This document shows, piece by piece, positions 17,986-26,855 of a stretch of DNA of 48,299 nucleotides (the stretch's first letter is position 1; each line of letters opens with the position of its first letter). The stretch lies in assembly GCA_947649285.1 (NCBI GenBank), contig CANSRB010000005.1, forward strand, positions 1-48,299, written 5' to 3'. The notes beneath the pieces were generated by a model, which worked only from the letters and a program-made list of their open reading frames with translations, had not been told where the DNA came from and did not search any database. The stretch is from an uncultured Clostridia bacterium. Lineage in GTDB: Bacteria > Bacillota > Clostridia > Oscillospirales > Ruminococcaceae. The translations under genes were made by a program, and so were the position numbers.

Positions 17986-18447
17986 ATGAAAAAACAAATA
18001 CTGCTGCGCGCCTTGATAGGCGCACCGATCGGGGTGACAGTCTGTACTCTTATTACGATCCTGTTTTCGCTGTCCTATGGGAGTGGGGAGTACTTTGCGG
18101 CGCCGTATGAGTTGATTGCTAAATGCGGCAGTGAACTATGCGCTGTAGTTCTGCAAACGGTTTTTGGGATGCTGTACGGCGCCGTGTGGGGCGGGGCTTC
18201 GGTGATTTGGAGGATAGAGAGCTGGAGCTTATTAAAAATGACGCTCAGTCATCTGGTTCTCTGTTCGGCAGTGTCCCTTCCCATTGCCTATTTCCTGCAA
18301 TGGATACCCCGCAGCTTCGGCGGTGTTTTGGGGTATTTCGGGCAGTTCTTTTTGATCTACGCGGTGATTTGGGTTTCACAATACAGCGTGATCAAAAGGC
18401 AGATCAAGCGGATGAACCACAGGCTGAAAGAAAAAAATCAAAGCTAA
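17986..18447 (+). CDS. DUF3021 family membrane protein
   Basis: This 153-aa protein has four predicted membrane helices (near residues 8-28, 50-72, 80-100 and 112-132) and a basic C-terminal tail, which is the DUF3021 layout. It is paired with the LytTR regulator 9 bp upstream. Members of this pairing act as membrane-bound anti-regulators in some Firmicutes, and that role is inferred here from context only. The stop codon overlaps the first bases of a long bidirectional terminator. Confidence 0.85.
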   Translation: MKKQILLRALIGAPIGVTVCTLITILFSLSYGSGEYFAAPYELIAKCGSELCAVVLQTVFGMLYGAVWGGASVIWRIESWSLLKMTLSHLVLCSAVSLPIAYFLQWIPRSFGGVLGYFGQFFLIYAVIWVSQYSVIKRQIKRMNHRLKEKNQS

Positions 18448-18492
18448 AGCAATATCCGGCCCTTGGGATTCTCAAGGGCCGGATATTGCTTT
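18446..18492. terminator. Bidirectional terminator between DUF3021 and MATE genes
   Basis: A perfect 20-bp stem (18446-18465 and 18473-18492) with a 7-nt loop starts within the TAA of the DUF3021 gene and ends within the TAA of the MATE gene on the other strand. Short A and T runs flank it on each side. Confidence 0.88.
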
Positions 18493-19821
18493 AATATTGA
18501 TACCGTTTCCGGTATTTGAAGAACATAAACATAGATAAAGCCAGCGCCATCAGTTCCGCTGCTGGTGTAGCCAGCCAGATACCAGTTACGCCCAAAAGGG
18601 CAGGAAGTATCAGCATGGTGATCAGCATGAACACGAAAGAACGGGAGAAGGCCAGGATAGCAGAAACAATCCCGTTGGACAGTGCGGTGAACATCCCGCT
18701 GGCAAAGATGTTGAAGCCGATGAAGAACAGCGCCAGGGTACAGATCCGGTTTCCAGCTGCGGCCAGTTCATAGACCGGATTGTCTGGCCGTGCAAAAATG
18801 GATACCAAGGGCTTTGTGGCGATGAAGGATACAGCCGCTGTTATGACGGAAATGACTGCAATCACCCTCAGGCTGGTTGAAACGAGTTTTTTCAGTTTAT
18901 CATGATTTTGCTCGCCATGGTAATAGCTGAGCATCGGGGCGACGCCGTAGGAATAACCGGTATACAGAGAACTGGCAAACATCAGGACATACATGATGAT
19001 GGTGACTGCGGCAATACCGTCCTCGCCCACATAGCGGAGCATGGTCCAGTTGAACATCATGGTGATAATCCCGGTGACCAGGGCGGTTGCCATTTCAGAG
19101 CAGCCATTGGTGGCCGCATTCCAAACCACCTTGAAGCGGAAAACAGGCTTTGTGAAATGCAGCAGGTTCTTTTTCCGGCTGAATACGACCAGGCCCGCTG
19201 CGGCAGTTACAGAATAGCCCAGCCCCGTTGCGATCGCCGCGCCGCTGATCCCCATATCCCAAATCTGAATAAACAGATAATCCAGCAGGATGTTCAGTAC
19301 GCCTCCTGTCACGGAACAGACCAGCGATAAGGCTGCTTTTTCGGAAGCGATCATATAAAGTGTGAAGTTGTTCATCAGCAGGATCGGAATCGTAAAGAGG
19401 AGATAGTTGTTGAGATAGGAGGTGCAGTACCCGGCAACCTCTGCGGACAACCCCATGTTCCCGAAAATCCTCCCAACCAGGGCGTATCCGAGCAGGGTCA
19501 TGACCAGGCCGGCTGTGACGTTTATCAGGATCAGGAAGGTGAAATCCTCCTTGGCTTCCTGGGCTTTTTTTCTCCCATTTTCCGCATAATAACCGCGCTT
19601 CCGCCAGTGGCCAGCATCGTGGAGATGGCGGTTACCAGCTGGATTACCGGGGCGGTCAGGTTGATGGCCGACAGTGCGCTGGTGCCGATCAGGTTGGACA
19701 CGAACAGCCCGTCAACCATGGTGTAAAAGGACATAAAGACGGACATGGCAATGGTAGGGATGGCAAACTGGAGGATATTTTTTAGAGTGACCGGTTTGCT
19801 GTAAGCAGTTTGATGATCCAT
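18491..19821 (-). pseudogene. MATE-family efflux transporter, frameshifted at an A7 tract
   Basis: MATE transporters export drugs and metabolites using a sodium or proton gradient. The start (ATG at 19821 with AAGGAG 7 nt upstream) reads LKNILQFAIPTIAMSVFMSFYTMVDGLFVSNLIG and continues to GGSAVIMRKMGEKK. It then loses frame at a run of seven A on the coding strand (complement of 19564-19572 region) and stops at 19531. The other frame immediately continues with EDFTFLILINVTAG and runs on as a normal MATE protein to 18491. The joined product would be about 443 aa, the normal size. One extra A would restore it, so this may be a recent mutation, a slippery switch or a sequencing error. It is divergent from a MerR regulator. 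Confidence 0.88.
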
Positions 19822-19840
19822 GATTTTTCTCCTTATCCAC

Positions 19841-19895
19841 TTGTATTTCTTCGGTATGTGTTTTATAATAAACCGTACAGTAACTGTACAGTCAA
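19841..19895. promoter_or_regulatory. Divergent MATE/merR promoters with MerR-type operator
   Basis: On the minus strand, TTGACT (19895-19890) and TATTAT (19870-19865) are 19 bp apart, the stretched spacing typical of MerR-activated promoters. The spacer holds the perfect dyad GTACAG-TAA-CTGTAC (19875-19889). On the plus strand, TTGTAT (19841-19846) and TATAAT (19864-19869) are 17 bp apart and drive the regulator gene. The two -10 boxes overlap. Confidence 0.85.
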
Positions 19896-19910
19896 GAGGA
19901 AATTGGAAAA

Positions 19911-20741
19911 ATGGAGAAAAAAAATAAACTGCTCACGATCGGCCAGTTTGCCGCATTGCACAGCATCAACAAAAAGACGCTGATGTGGTATGATGAAATC
20001 GGTTTGTTCCATCCAGCGATGATTGACCCGGAAAGCGGATACCGGTATTACAGCTACCACCAAAGCTCGATTCTGGAGACTATCCTGCTGCTGAGAGAAC
20101 TGGATGTGCCAATTGATGAGATCCGGCCTTTCATGCAGAACCGCTCGGCCGCTGGTTTGGAGCAGCTTTTGCAGAAACAGATTGAGGCTTTGGACCGGAA
20201 CATGGCCCATCTGCGGGCAGTCCGGGAAACTCTGCTCCATCATCGCCGGAATATGACCATGCTGCTGACCATGGATCTGTCTGAAATCAGCGTCCTTGAG
20301 CAGAAAGGACGTACGCTGGTCACGGTGGAAATCGATCCGGATACTTCTTTTGATAAACAGGTGGAAATGATTACAGCCGAAACAAAGAAATACCAGCTGC
20401 GCCGTCTGCACGACGCCTCTTATGGAACAATGATTTCAGTGGAGAGCCTGTACAGCGGCCGTTTTGAAGATTATTCCAAATTGTTTATTGAAATTCCGTT
20501 CCCTGTCAAACGGGCGGGGCTGCATAGACAGCCCTCCGGGAAATACCTGCGGGCTTTTTATCAGAACTCAGGGAGGAATGGGGAGCAGTGCTATCAGAAA
20601 ATATTCCGTTATGCGGCGGAACACGGTTTTTCGTTATCCGGATTTTCCTATGAGGTGATTATCAATGAAAATGTAATCGACAGAGAGGAAGACGCTTTCG
20701 TCCAGATCGAGATACCGGTTCAGCCGGAAGTCAGGCGTTGA
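19911..20741 (+). CDS. MerR-family regulator with GyrI-like effector domain
   Basis: An N-terminal MerR winged helix-turn-helix (residues 7-75: LLTIGQFAALHSINKKTLMWYD, then SGYRYYSYHQ) is followed by a coiled-coil dimer helix (about 85-120) and a C-terminal GyrI/BltR-like domain that in relatives binds bulky cationic drugs. At 276 aa it matches the BltR/BmrR-type layout. It is divergent from a MATE pump gene, and the shared gap carries a dyad operator in a 19-bp spacer. The likely role is to activate the pump in response to a small molecule. Confidence 0.92.
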   Translation: MEKKNKLLTIGQFAALHSINKKTLMWYDEIGLFHPAMIDPESGYRYYSYHQSSILETILLLRELDVPIDEIRPFMQNRSAAGLEQLLQKQIEALDRNMAHLRAVRETLLHHRRNMTMLLTMDLSEISVLEQKGRTLVTVEIDPDTSFDKQVEMITAETKKYQLRRLHDASYGTMISVESLYSGRFEDYSKLFIEIPFPVKRAGLHRQPSGKYLRAFYQNSGRNGEQCYQKIFRYAAEHGFSLSGFSYEVIINENVIDREEDAFVQIEIPVQPEVRR

Positions 20742-20766
20742 AAAAGAACGCAATCTGTGATAAAAT
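20738..20766 (+). promoter_or_regulatory. Sigma-A promoter of the NERD gene
   Basis: TTGAAA at 20738-20743, overlapping the stop codon of the MerR gene, a 17-bp spacer and TAAAAT at 20761-20766. Confidence 0.7.
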
Positions 20767-20815
20767 AAAGCTATCTTCCGCTTTGCGGGAAAAATTGACG
20801 GTTGGAGGATCTTGC

Positions 20816-21475
20816 ATGAAATTAAATATCTATTGGGTTTTGGGAGGGATCATCCTGCTTGCGGTGCTGTTGCTGATCGCCGCGGCCTGGATGAAAAAAA
20901 GGAAGCTTCAAAAATTGGGGAAGGAAGGGGAAAAACAGGTTTCCCGTATCCTGCGCCGTTATGCGCGACCGCGGAGCTATAAGGTCATTGACGATTTATA
21001 CCTGCCGCTTTATGATAAGACGACCCAGATCGACCATGTGCTGATCGGCTTTTTCGGGATTCTGGTTGTAGAAACCAAAAACCTGAAGGGTGAAATTTAC
21101 GGCGAGCCCAAGAAAAAAGATTGGCTGCATATCGTGGGCGGGAAACGGCGCTCCTTGTATAACCCGCTGCTTCAGAACCAGACTCATATCGACTGCATCC
21201 GCTATCTCTGCGGGAAAGAGAATTTATATAATCTGAATATCGAAAGCCTGGTTGTCTTTACCCAGAAAAAATCCACCCTTTATCTGCCGAACAATCTTCC
21301 GATTATCCGGGTGGAACGGCTGCGCCGTTTTTTGCGCCAGCCCCGTTTCCAGCAGGACCATAATTTTGATGTGGAACAGATTTATGGGATTTTGAAAAAA
21401 TATGAGGTGACCGATAAAAAACGGATTGCGGATCACAATAAAAATGTCAGGAAAATGGCAAAAAATAATTCATGA
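20816..21475 (+). CDS. NERD-domain membrane protein
   Basis: One N-terminal membrane helix (residues 5-25) is followed by a NERD (nuclease-related) domain: LGKEGEKQVSRILRRY, then QIDHVLIGFFGILVVETKNLKGEIYG, with the Asp and Glu-x-Lys pattern expected of a restriction-like fold. The frame is open 26 codons further back, but the ATG at 20816 has GGAGG 7 nt upstream. The product is 219 aa. NERD proteins are widespread in Firmicutes, and their substrate is not known. Confidence 0.88.
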   Translation: MKLNIYWVLGGIILLAVLLLIAAAWMKKRKLQKLGKEGEKQVSRILRRYARPRSYKVIDDLYLPLYDKTTQIDHVLIGFFGILVVETKNLKGEIYGEPKKKDWLHIVGGKRRSLYNPLLQNQTHIDCIRYLCGKENLYNLNIESLVVFTQKKSTLYLPNNLPIIRVERLRRFLRQPRFQQDHNFDVEQIYGILKKYEVTDKKRIADHNKNVRKMAKNNS

Positions 21476-21541
21476 TCCTGTTTAGGATGGAAAAATACAG
21501 GCCATACTTCAAGCGGACTATTACCAAAGGAGGCTTTTTGT

Positions 21542-22087
21542 ATGGACTTCAAACGATCAAAAACCTTTGCGAATCTGCTGACTGCCTATGCAGGGGAATC
21601 GCAGACGGGGAGTAAATATACATTTTATGCCGAGCAGGCAGAGAAAGAGGGTCAGCCTGCGCTGGCAGAACTGTTCAACCGGGTTGCGGAACAGGAAAAA
21701 AGACATACCAAAATCTGGTTTACTCTGCTGCATGAAGAGGAAACGCCCGGATTGCAGCGCCTGCTTGAGGATGCGGCGGATGGGGAGCATTTTGAATGGA
21801 GCGAGCTATACGCTAGCTTTGCAGAAACAGCCAAAGAAGAAGGCTTTGAGCAGATGGCCCGGCAGTTCCATTACGCGGCGGGGGTCGAGCGTGAGCATGA
21901 GCAGCTGTTCCGGCTCTGGGCAAAAAGGCTGTCGGAAGGCCGCCTTTTTGCGGATGATCAGGCACAGGACTGGCACTGCCAAAGCTGTGGGTATCGGACT
22001 GCTGGAACGGCGGCCCCTCATGTATGCCCTTTTTGTAAGGAAGCAGAGGGAAGCTTCACACGTGCGGATCCTCTGGCTTTCCGCTGA
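21542..22087 (+). CDS. rbr: Rubrerythrin-like diiron protein
   Basis: Rubrerythrins reduce peroxide in the cytoplasm of anaerobes. The N-terminal ferritin-like bundle has Glu-rich helices (AYAGESQTGSKYTFYAEQA, then AEQEKRHTKIW, and later AGVEREHEQLF), giving the usual diiron Glu/His ligands. A short C-terminal rubredoxin-like finger has CQSCGY and CPFC. The length is 181 aa, and the ATG follows AAAGGAGG. This protein supports an oxygen-sensitive host. Confidence 0.9.
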   Translation: MDFKRSKTFANLLTAYAGESQTGSKYTFYAEQAEKEGQPALAELFNRVAEQEKRHTKIWFTLLHEEETPGLQRLLEDAADGEHFEWSELYASFAETAKEEGFEQMARQFHYAAGVEREHEQLFRLWAKRLSEGRLFADDQAQDWHCQSCGYRTAGTAAPHVCPFCKEAEGSFTRADPLAFR

Positions 22088-22199
22088 ACCGGTACAGGTT
22101 TTTGTTCAAGGGAGTGTTCTTCCTGTATTTAAGTGCAGAAAGAAGGACCTCATCCATTTCATTGCATTCCTGCCAGACCGGCGGAGGAAGGATAGACAG

Positions 22200-23333
22200 A
22201 TGAAACAAAAGAGAAATCGGGCGGCAGCGGGGCTGATGGCGGTACTGCTCTGTATAGCGGCTTTTACCGGCTGCGGGGATACTGCTCAGCCTTTGGAAAG
22301 CGGCGTTACCGTGATGACGGTAAATGGGAAAGAAATATCCGCCCGGGAATATGCCGCGTATATGATCAACGTCAAATGGGGGATGGAGGAGCAGTTTGAA
22401 GATCAGGGCCTTTCCCTGGGCGACTGGGAAGATCCCGAAAACGGCCCTCAGCTGCTGAAAATCTTACATGATAATACACGGGATTCTGTTGCGCAGAACC
22501 ATGTGATTGCCGGACAATTCGAAAAAGAAGGGCTTACCTTGACAGACGAACTGCTGGATTTGGTGGAACAGGCTAAGCAGGAGGCAGTGACCGAATCCGG
22601 TGGAGAGGAAGCCTTCCAAGCGGCGCTCAAAGAGCAGGGACTGACGGAAGAACTCTATGAGGCCAGTTTGCGGACAGGAGCGTATGCCAATGGGCTGGAG
22701 GAACATTATTTCGGCAAAGGCGGTGTTTTGATTCCAAGCGCTGAGGAGTTGACCCGGTTTTATAACGAAACCTTTATCCAGGCGAAGCATATCCTGATTT
22801 CATCCCAGGACGAGGAGGGCAACCCGCTGGAGGGCGATGAACTGGCCAAGCAGGAAGCGCTGGCCAAGGAAGTCCTGCAAAAAGTGCAGGATGGCGGTGA
22901 TTTTGACGAGCTGTCAAAGGAGTACACCGCAGATCCGACCCAGCCTCTCTTTTTCCCGGAGGGGTATATTTTCAGGGAAGGCGAGATGGTCGATCCATTT
23001 TACCAGGGAGCGTTGGCCTTAAAAGAGAATGAAACCTCCGGCTTGGTGAAGAGTGAATTCGGCTGGCATATTATCCGGCGGATGCCGCTGGATCCGGAAC
23101 AGCAGGAAACCTACGCCCCTTCCACTGGACGGAACGTCATCACTGGTGAGGATTTTGAATCTTTGCTGGAAGGCTGGATGAAGGAAGCAGAAGTTGTCGT
23201 GAAGGAAGACCTGGTAAAGAAAATCACCTTTGAAAATATGTACCAAACGGTAGATCCTTCTTTTACACCTCCGTCTTTGACGCAGGAGAATCCCTCCTCC
23301 GCAGCGGACGGTGTTTCTTCGGAAAATCCCTGA
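22200..23333 (+). CDS. Parvulin-type peptidyl-prolyl isomerase lipoprotein (PrsA/SurA-like)
   Basis: This is a secreted, lipid-anchored foldase. The signal peptide ends in a lipobox AFTG-C at about residue 27. A SurA-like N-terminal helical region (about 35-190) is followed by a parvulin domain (about 195-310) with IQAKHILISSQDEEGN, DFDELSKEYT, and FGWHIIRRM. The start at 22200 follows GGAGGAAGG; the frame upstream is open but lies in the rubrerythrin gene. The length of 377 aa exceeds B. subtilis PrsA (about 290). The tail is Pro/Ser-rich. A strong terminator follows. Confidence 0.9.
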   Translation: MKQKRNRAAAGLMAVLLCIAAFTGCGDTAQPLESGVTVMTVNGKEISAREYAAYMINVKWGMEEQFEDQGLSLGDWEDPENGPQLLKILHDNTRDSVAQNHVIAGQFEKEGLTLTDELLDLVEQAKQEAVTESGGEEAFQAALKEQGLTEELYEASLRTGAYANGLEEHYFGKGGVLIPSAEELTRFYNETFIQAKHILISSQDEEGNPLEGDELAKQEALAKEVLQKVQDGGDFDELSKEYTADPTQPLFFPEGYIFREGEMVDPFYQGALALKENETSGLVKSEFGWHIIRRMPLDPEQQETYAPSTGRNVITGEDFESLLEGWMKEAEVVVKEDLVKKITFENMYQTVDPSFTPPSLTQENPSSAADGVSSENP

Positions 23334-23342
23334 GAATCACCG

Positions 23343-23374
23343 AACCCCCTTTCCAAAATGGAAAGGGGGTTTTT
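23343..23374 (+). terminator. Terminator after the parvulin lipoprotein gene
   Basis: A perfect 12-bp stem (AACCCCCTTTCC / GGAAAGGGGGTT) with a 5-nt loop is followed by T5. Confidence 0.93.
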
Positions 23375-23480
23375 ATGGCCAGTAAGAGCGGGGAATTTTT
23401 TTGACACCGTCTACAGGAGTTTTAAACCGCCGTCATCGAGCCGCATCTCTAAAAAGGAGATCCTCGTTTAAGAATATAAT

Positions 23481-24935
23481 TTAGCTTAACTGCTCAATCC
23501 CTTTGCGGATCCGTTCCAGGGTATGTTCTTTGCCCAGGATTTCACAAAGGTCAATCCCGCCGCCAGGAGTGAACTGCTTGCCTGAAACAGCTACCCGGAT
23601 CGGCCAAAGGACAACACCGTTTTTGACGCCAAGCTGCTCGATCACCTGGAACAGCGCCTCATGGATATGCTCCAGATCCCAGGTTTCCACAGCTTCCAAG
23701 GCCGGAAGCGCCGCTTTCAAGGAAACCAGCGAGTTTTCCACGTTCGTTTTCATCTTTTTGTGGCAGTACAGCTCATTGGAATAGGCGGGGAGTGCGTCGA
23801 TAAAGTCTACCTGCTCCGGGATGTCGGTGAAAATCTCCGTGCGGGGCTGGAGCATCTTGCAGAGCAGCGGGATGTCAATATCCTCCCGCTTACAGGTCTG
23901 GCGGATATACGGCAGCGCCATTTCGGAGAATTTCTCCGGCTCGATCCGGCGGATATATTCACCGTTGATCGCCCGCAGCTTGACAATATCGAAAATCGCC
24001 GGGGATTTGGAAATGCCTGAAATATCAAATTCCTGCACCAATTCCGGCAGGGTGAAAATCTCATTTTCGCCTTTGGGGCTCCAGCCGAGCAGGGCAATAT
24101 AGTTGATAACGGCCTCGGTCAGGTAGCCTTTTTCCAGCAGATCCTGGAAGGATGCGTCCCCGTTCCGTTTGGAGAGCTTTTGGGTATGATCCTTCATAAC
24201 GGGTGCGCAATGGATATAGACTGGTTTTTCCCAGCCGAACGCATCGTAAAGCAGGTTGTATTTGGGTGCGGAGGAAAGGTATTCATTCCCGCGGACTACA
24301 TGGGTGATCCCCATGGTGTGGTCGTCAATAACGTTGGCAAAATTATAGGTCGGCATCCCGTCTGTTTTGATCAGGATCTGGTCATCCAGGGTTTCATTTT
24401 CGACCGTAACACGGCCGTAAACCTCATCGTCAAAGGAGGTAGTCCCGGAGGAGGGCATTTTCTGGCGGATGACGTAGGGCAGGCCGGCGTCCAGTTTTTT
24501 CTGGATTTCTTCCGGAGTTAGATTACGGCAGTGCCCGTCGTAGCGGGGAGTGATGCCGGAAGCCTGCTGGATAATCCGGACTTCCTCCAAGCGTTCCTTA
24601 TCGCAGAAGCAGTAATACGCATGGCCGGAGCGGACGAGCTGCTCGGCGTATTCTTTGTACATCCCCATCCGTTCGCTTTGGATATAGGGCGCTGCCGGGC
24701 CGCCGACATCGGGGCCTTCATCCCAAAGCAGGCCGGTTTGGCGAAGAGTATTGTAAATGATATCAACAGCGCCGTCTACATAACGTTCCTGATCGGTGTC
24801 CTCGATCCGGAGGATAAAGGTGCCGTTTTCCTTTTTAGCGAGCAGGTATGCGTACAGCGCAGTACGCAGGTTGCCTACGTGCATATAGCCGGTTGGGCTG
24901 GGCGCAAAACGGGTGCGCACTTCGTTAAAGGTCAT
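23481..24935 (-). CDS. gltX: Glutamyl-tRNA synthetase
   Basis: GltX charges tRNA-Glu (and tRNA-Gln in hosts using GatCAB). The class I signatures are [19 protein letters not shown] for the HIGH region and KLSKRNGD for the KMSKS region. The ATG at 24935 has GGAG 8 nt upstream and gives 484 aa, the usual length, so this start is preferred for the synthetase. However, the frame is open far upstream, through a complete GIY-YIG domain, without any stop codon. A consensus promoter inside that upstream part should allow gltX to be expressed alone. Confidence 0.97.
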   Translation of the reverse strand: MTFNEVRTRFAPSPTGYMHVGNLRTALYAYLLAKKENGTFILRIEDTDQERYVDGAVDIIYNTLRQTGLLWDEGPDVGGPAAPYIQSERMGMYKEYAEQLVRSGHAYYCFCDKERLEEVRIIQQASGITPRYDGHCRNLTPEEIQKKLDAGLPYVIRQKMPSSGTTSFDDEVYGRVTVENETLDDQILIKTDGMPTYNFANVIDDHTMGITHVVRGNEYLSSAPKYNLLYDAFGWEKPVYIHCAPVMKDHTQKLSKRNGDASFQDLLEKGYLTEAVINYIALLGWSPKGENEIFTLPELVQEFDISGISKSPAIFDIVKLRAINGEYIRRIEPEKFSEMALPYIRQTCKREDIDIPLLCKMLQPRTEIFTDIPEQVDFIDALPAYSNELYCHKKMKTNVENSLVSLKAALPALEAVETWDLEHIHEALFQVIEQLGVKNGVVLWPIRVAVSGKQFTPGGGIDLCEILGKEHTLERIRKGIEQLS

Positions 24936-25277
24936 AAAAACGCTCCATTTCATTTCTTTAGATTCTTTATCATAGTACAGGCTTTTTCCGGATTTGTCAA
25001 TATTTTTACAGGGGATTCCCGCTGCGATCAGGCGCAGCTTCTGGGTTCGGTTCAAGGCTTTCAGGGCGGCTTCCCGCCGCAGTCCCGAGGGCTTGTCCGG
25101 CAGGCGTTCAAAGTAGACCAGCTCTACCGGACGGCGGGAGCGGGTATATTTCGCCCCTTTCCCGGATTGATGGGCGGCGATCCGCCGGGCAAGATGGTTG
25201 GTCCAGCCGGTATAGAGGGTACCGTCCCGGCATTTCAGCATATAGACAAAGGAAGCCGTTTCCTTTTCCTTCGGCAT
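24936..25277 (-). CDS. GIY-YIG domain (UPF0213/YhbQ type), in frame with gltX and lacking its own stop
   Basis: The first 85 residues of this frame are a standard small GIY-YIG protein: [33 protein letters not shown] and [12 protein letters not shown]. Stand-alone YhbQ proteins end soon after this, but here the frame runs through about 30 residues (including CKNIDKSGK) straight into MTFNEV of GltX. Translation from the ATG at 25277 must therefore produce a GIY-YIG-GltX fusion of 598 aa. The ATG overlaps the TGA of pepT by one base, suggesting translational coupling. Members of this family are predicted nucleases; their role is not settled. The alternative is a recently lost stop codon or a base error. 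Confidence 0.85.
24972..25000 (-). promoter_or_regulatory. Sigma-A promoter for gltX inside the GIY-YIG/gltX frame
   Basis: On the minus strand, TTGACA (25000-24995) is followed by a 17-bp spacer and TACTAT (24977-24972). It lies in the linker between the GIY-YIG domain and the gltX start, 37 bp before the ATG. Confidence 0.85.
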
Positions 25278-26506
25278 CAGTCCTGCGTGTAAAGGGTCAG
25301 GATATTTTTCAGCATCAGCACTGCTTTTTCCAGCGATTGGCAGGAGATATACTCATACCGTCCATGGAAGTTATGCCCGCCGGTGCAGAGATTCGGACAG
25401 GGAAGCCCCATGAAGCTAAGACGGCAGCCGTCAGTTCCGCCACGGATCGCGGAGGAAACCGGTTCGTAGCCCAGCGTCCGAAGGGCTTCTTCGGCGTGGT
25501 CAATCAGTGTCCAGTGCTGTTCGATGATCTCCCGCATATTATAGTAGGAATCCTCCAGTTTGGCTTCAAAGGTGCCCGCCCCATATTTCCGGTTCAGATA
25601 CTCCAGGATCTCTTGTACCTGCTGCTTACGCGCTTCAAAAGAGACCCGATCGTGATCCCGGATGATATAGCTGGCGGAAGCCTGATCCACATTGCCCTGC
25701 ATTTCGTCTAAATGGTAAAAGCCCTCATATCCTTCGGTATACATGGGATTGTCAAACACTGGGAGCATGGAGTGGAATTCCATGAGCAGCAGGAGCGCGT
25801 TTTTCATTTTACCTTTTGCACTGCCGGGATGGGTGCTGACCCCATGCACCGTCAGTTCCAGCCCGGCGGCGTTGAAGGTTTCATATCCCAGTTCTCCCAA
25901 CAGGCCGCCGTCCACCGTATAAGCGAATTCAGCGCCGAAGCTGGACAGGTTAAACAGGTCTACACCGTGTCCCACTTCCTCATCCGGCGTAAACCCAATT
26001 TTTACCGGGCCATGAAGAATGGATGGATCGGTCGTCAGCAGCTCAGCCAGAGCCATGATTTCAGCGATGCCAGCTTTGTCATCTGCACCGAGGAGAGTTG
26101 TCCCATCGGTTACAATGAGATCTTCGCCTTCATAGCGTTTCAAGTCCGGATATTCGTCGGGGGAAAGCCGGAGATTCAAGGCTTCGTTCAGGATAATGTC
26201 CCCGCCGTCATATTGCCGGATGATCTGGGGATGGACATTTTTGCCGGAAACAGCATTGGAAGTGTCCATATGTGCGATAAAGCCGACAGCCGGGACCTGC
26301 TCCATTCCCGGGCTGGCAGGGAGGGAGGCATAGACATAGCCATGTTCATCCATGAAGGCGTTTGAGATACCGATTTCCTGCAATTCGGAAACCAGCAAAC
26401 GGGCAAGATCTTTTTGTTTTTCAGTAGAGGGGATGCAGTCCTTTCCGGGAAGGGATTGAGTATCGATCTGGACATAGCGCAGGAAACGTTCGGTTGCGGT
26501 TTGCAT
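25277..26506 (-). CDS. pepT: Peptidase T (tripeptide aminopeptidase)
   Basis: PepT is a cytoplasmic di-zinc M20 peptidase that removes the N-terminal residue of tripeptides. Metal and catalytic parts are [34 protein letters not shown], and near the end [28 protein letters not shown]. The frame is open further upstream, but the ATG at 26506 follows AGGAGG and matches the family start ([15 protein letters not shown]). The length is 409 aa. It leads a unit with GIY-YIG and gltX, with a one-base overlap. Its long leader carries copy B of the multi-hairpin element. Confidence 0.96.
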   Translation of the reverse strand: MQTATERFLRYVQIDTQSLPGKDCIPSTEKQKDLARLLVSELQEIGISNAFMDEHGYVYASLPASPGMEQVPAVGFIAHMDTSNAVSGKNVHPQIIRQYDGGDIILNEALNLRLSPDEYPDLKRYEGEDLIVTDGTTLLGADDKAGIAEIMALAELLTTDPSILHGPVKIGFTPDEEVGHGVDLFNLSSFGAEFAYTVDGGLLGELGYETFNAAGLELTVHGVSTHPGSAKGKMKNALLLLMEFHSMLPVFDNPMYTEGYEGFYHLDEMQGNVDQASASYIIRDHDRVSFEARKQQVQEILEYLNRKYGAGTFEAKLEDSYYNMREIIEQHWTLIDHAEEALRTLGYEPVSSAIRGGTDGCRLSFMGLPCPNLCTGGHNFHGRYEYISCQSLEKAVLMLKNILTLYTQD

Positions 26507-26555
26507 GGATAAAATTCCTCCTTGAAATCGTTTTTCAACTGTTTTGATTCTATAA

Positions 26556-26727
26556 TCAAACAACTTGAAAAGAATCTTTGATTCTTTTCAAGTGCTGCGG
26601 CCATAAGCCGCAGCAGGCCGCTGAAAGCGGCCTCGGTTTGGATTTCAGAGTCAAATACAGCGTGTTTCACACGCAGGCGGGCAAAGCCCGCCTGAAAAAT
26701 AGCATTGCTATTTTTCAAGTTGCTTGA
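26556..26727. repeat. Composite multi-hairpin element, copy B
   Basis: A closing stem (TCAAACAA with TTGCTTGA, one mismatch) encloses six hairpins: CTTGAAAAGAATC/GATTCTTTTCAAG; GCTGCGGC/GCCGCAGC; GGCCGCT-GAA-AGCGGCC; GCGTGT-TTC-ACACGC; CAGGCGGGC-AAA-GCCCGCCTG; GAAAAATAGC/GCTATTTTTC. Order, loop sequences and flanking TATArTCAA match copy A at 15662-15844, while stem bases differ in a compensatory way. It lies between the pepT promoter and the pepT gene, so the pepT message would carry its complement. The 349-bp gap holds this element, the promoter and the hairpin after the BMP gene. Confidence 0.87.
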
Positions 26728-26731
26728 CTCT

Positions 26732-26760
26732 ATTGTACACCGAAAATCCCGGTTTGTATA
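26732..26760 (-). promoter_or_regulatory. Likely pepT promoter
   Basis: On the minus strand, TATACA (26760-26755), a 17-bp spacer and TACAAT (26737-26732). Transcription would begin at the edge of the multi-hairpin element. Confidence 0.55.
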
Positions 26761-26815
26761 GTTGGAGAGAGATCGGGACGGAAAATTTTGCACAATCTAT
26801 TGCCGGATGACAAAG

Positions 26816-26847
26816 GCCCCCGCCGGGTTATAGTATCCGACGGGGGC
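26816..26847 (-). terminator. Hairpin terminator after the BMP lipoprotein gene
   Basis: An 11-bp GC-rich stem (GCCCCCGTCGG / CCGGCGGGGGC, one G-T pair) with a 10-nt loop lies 9 bp after the stop codon. The following T tract is weak (CTTTGT). Confidence 0.6.
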
Positions 26848-26855
26848 AAAGCGGT

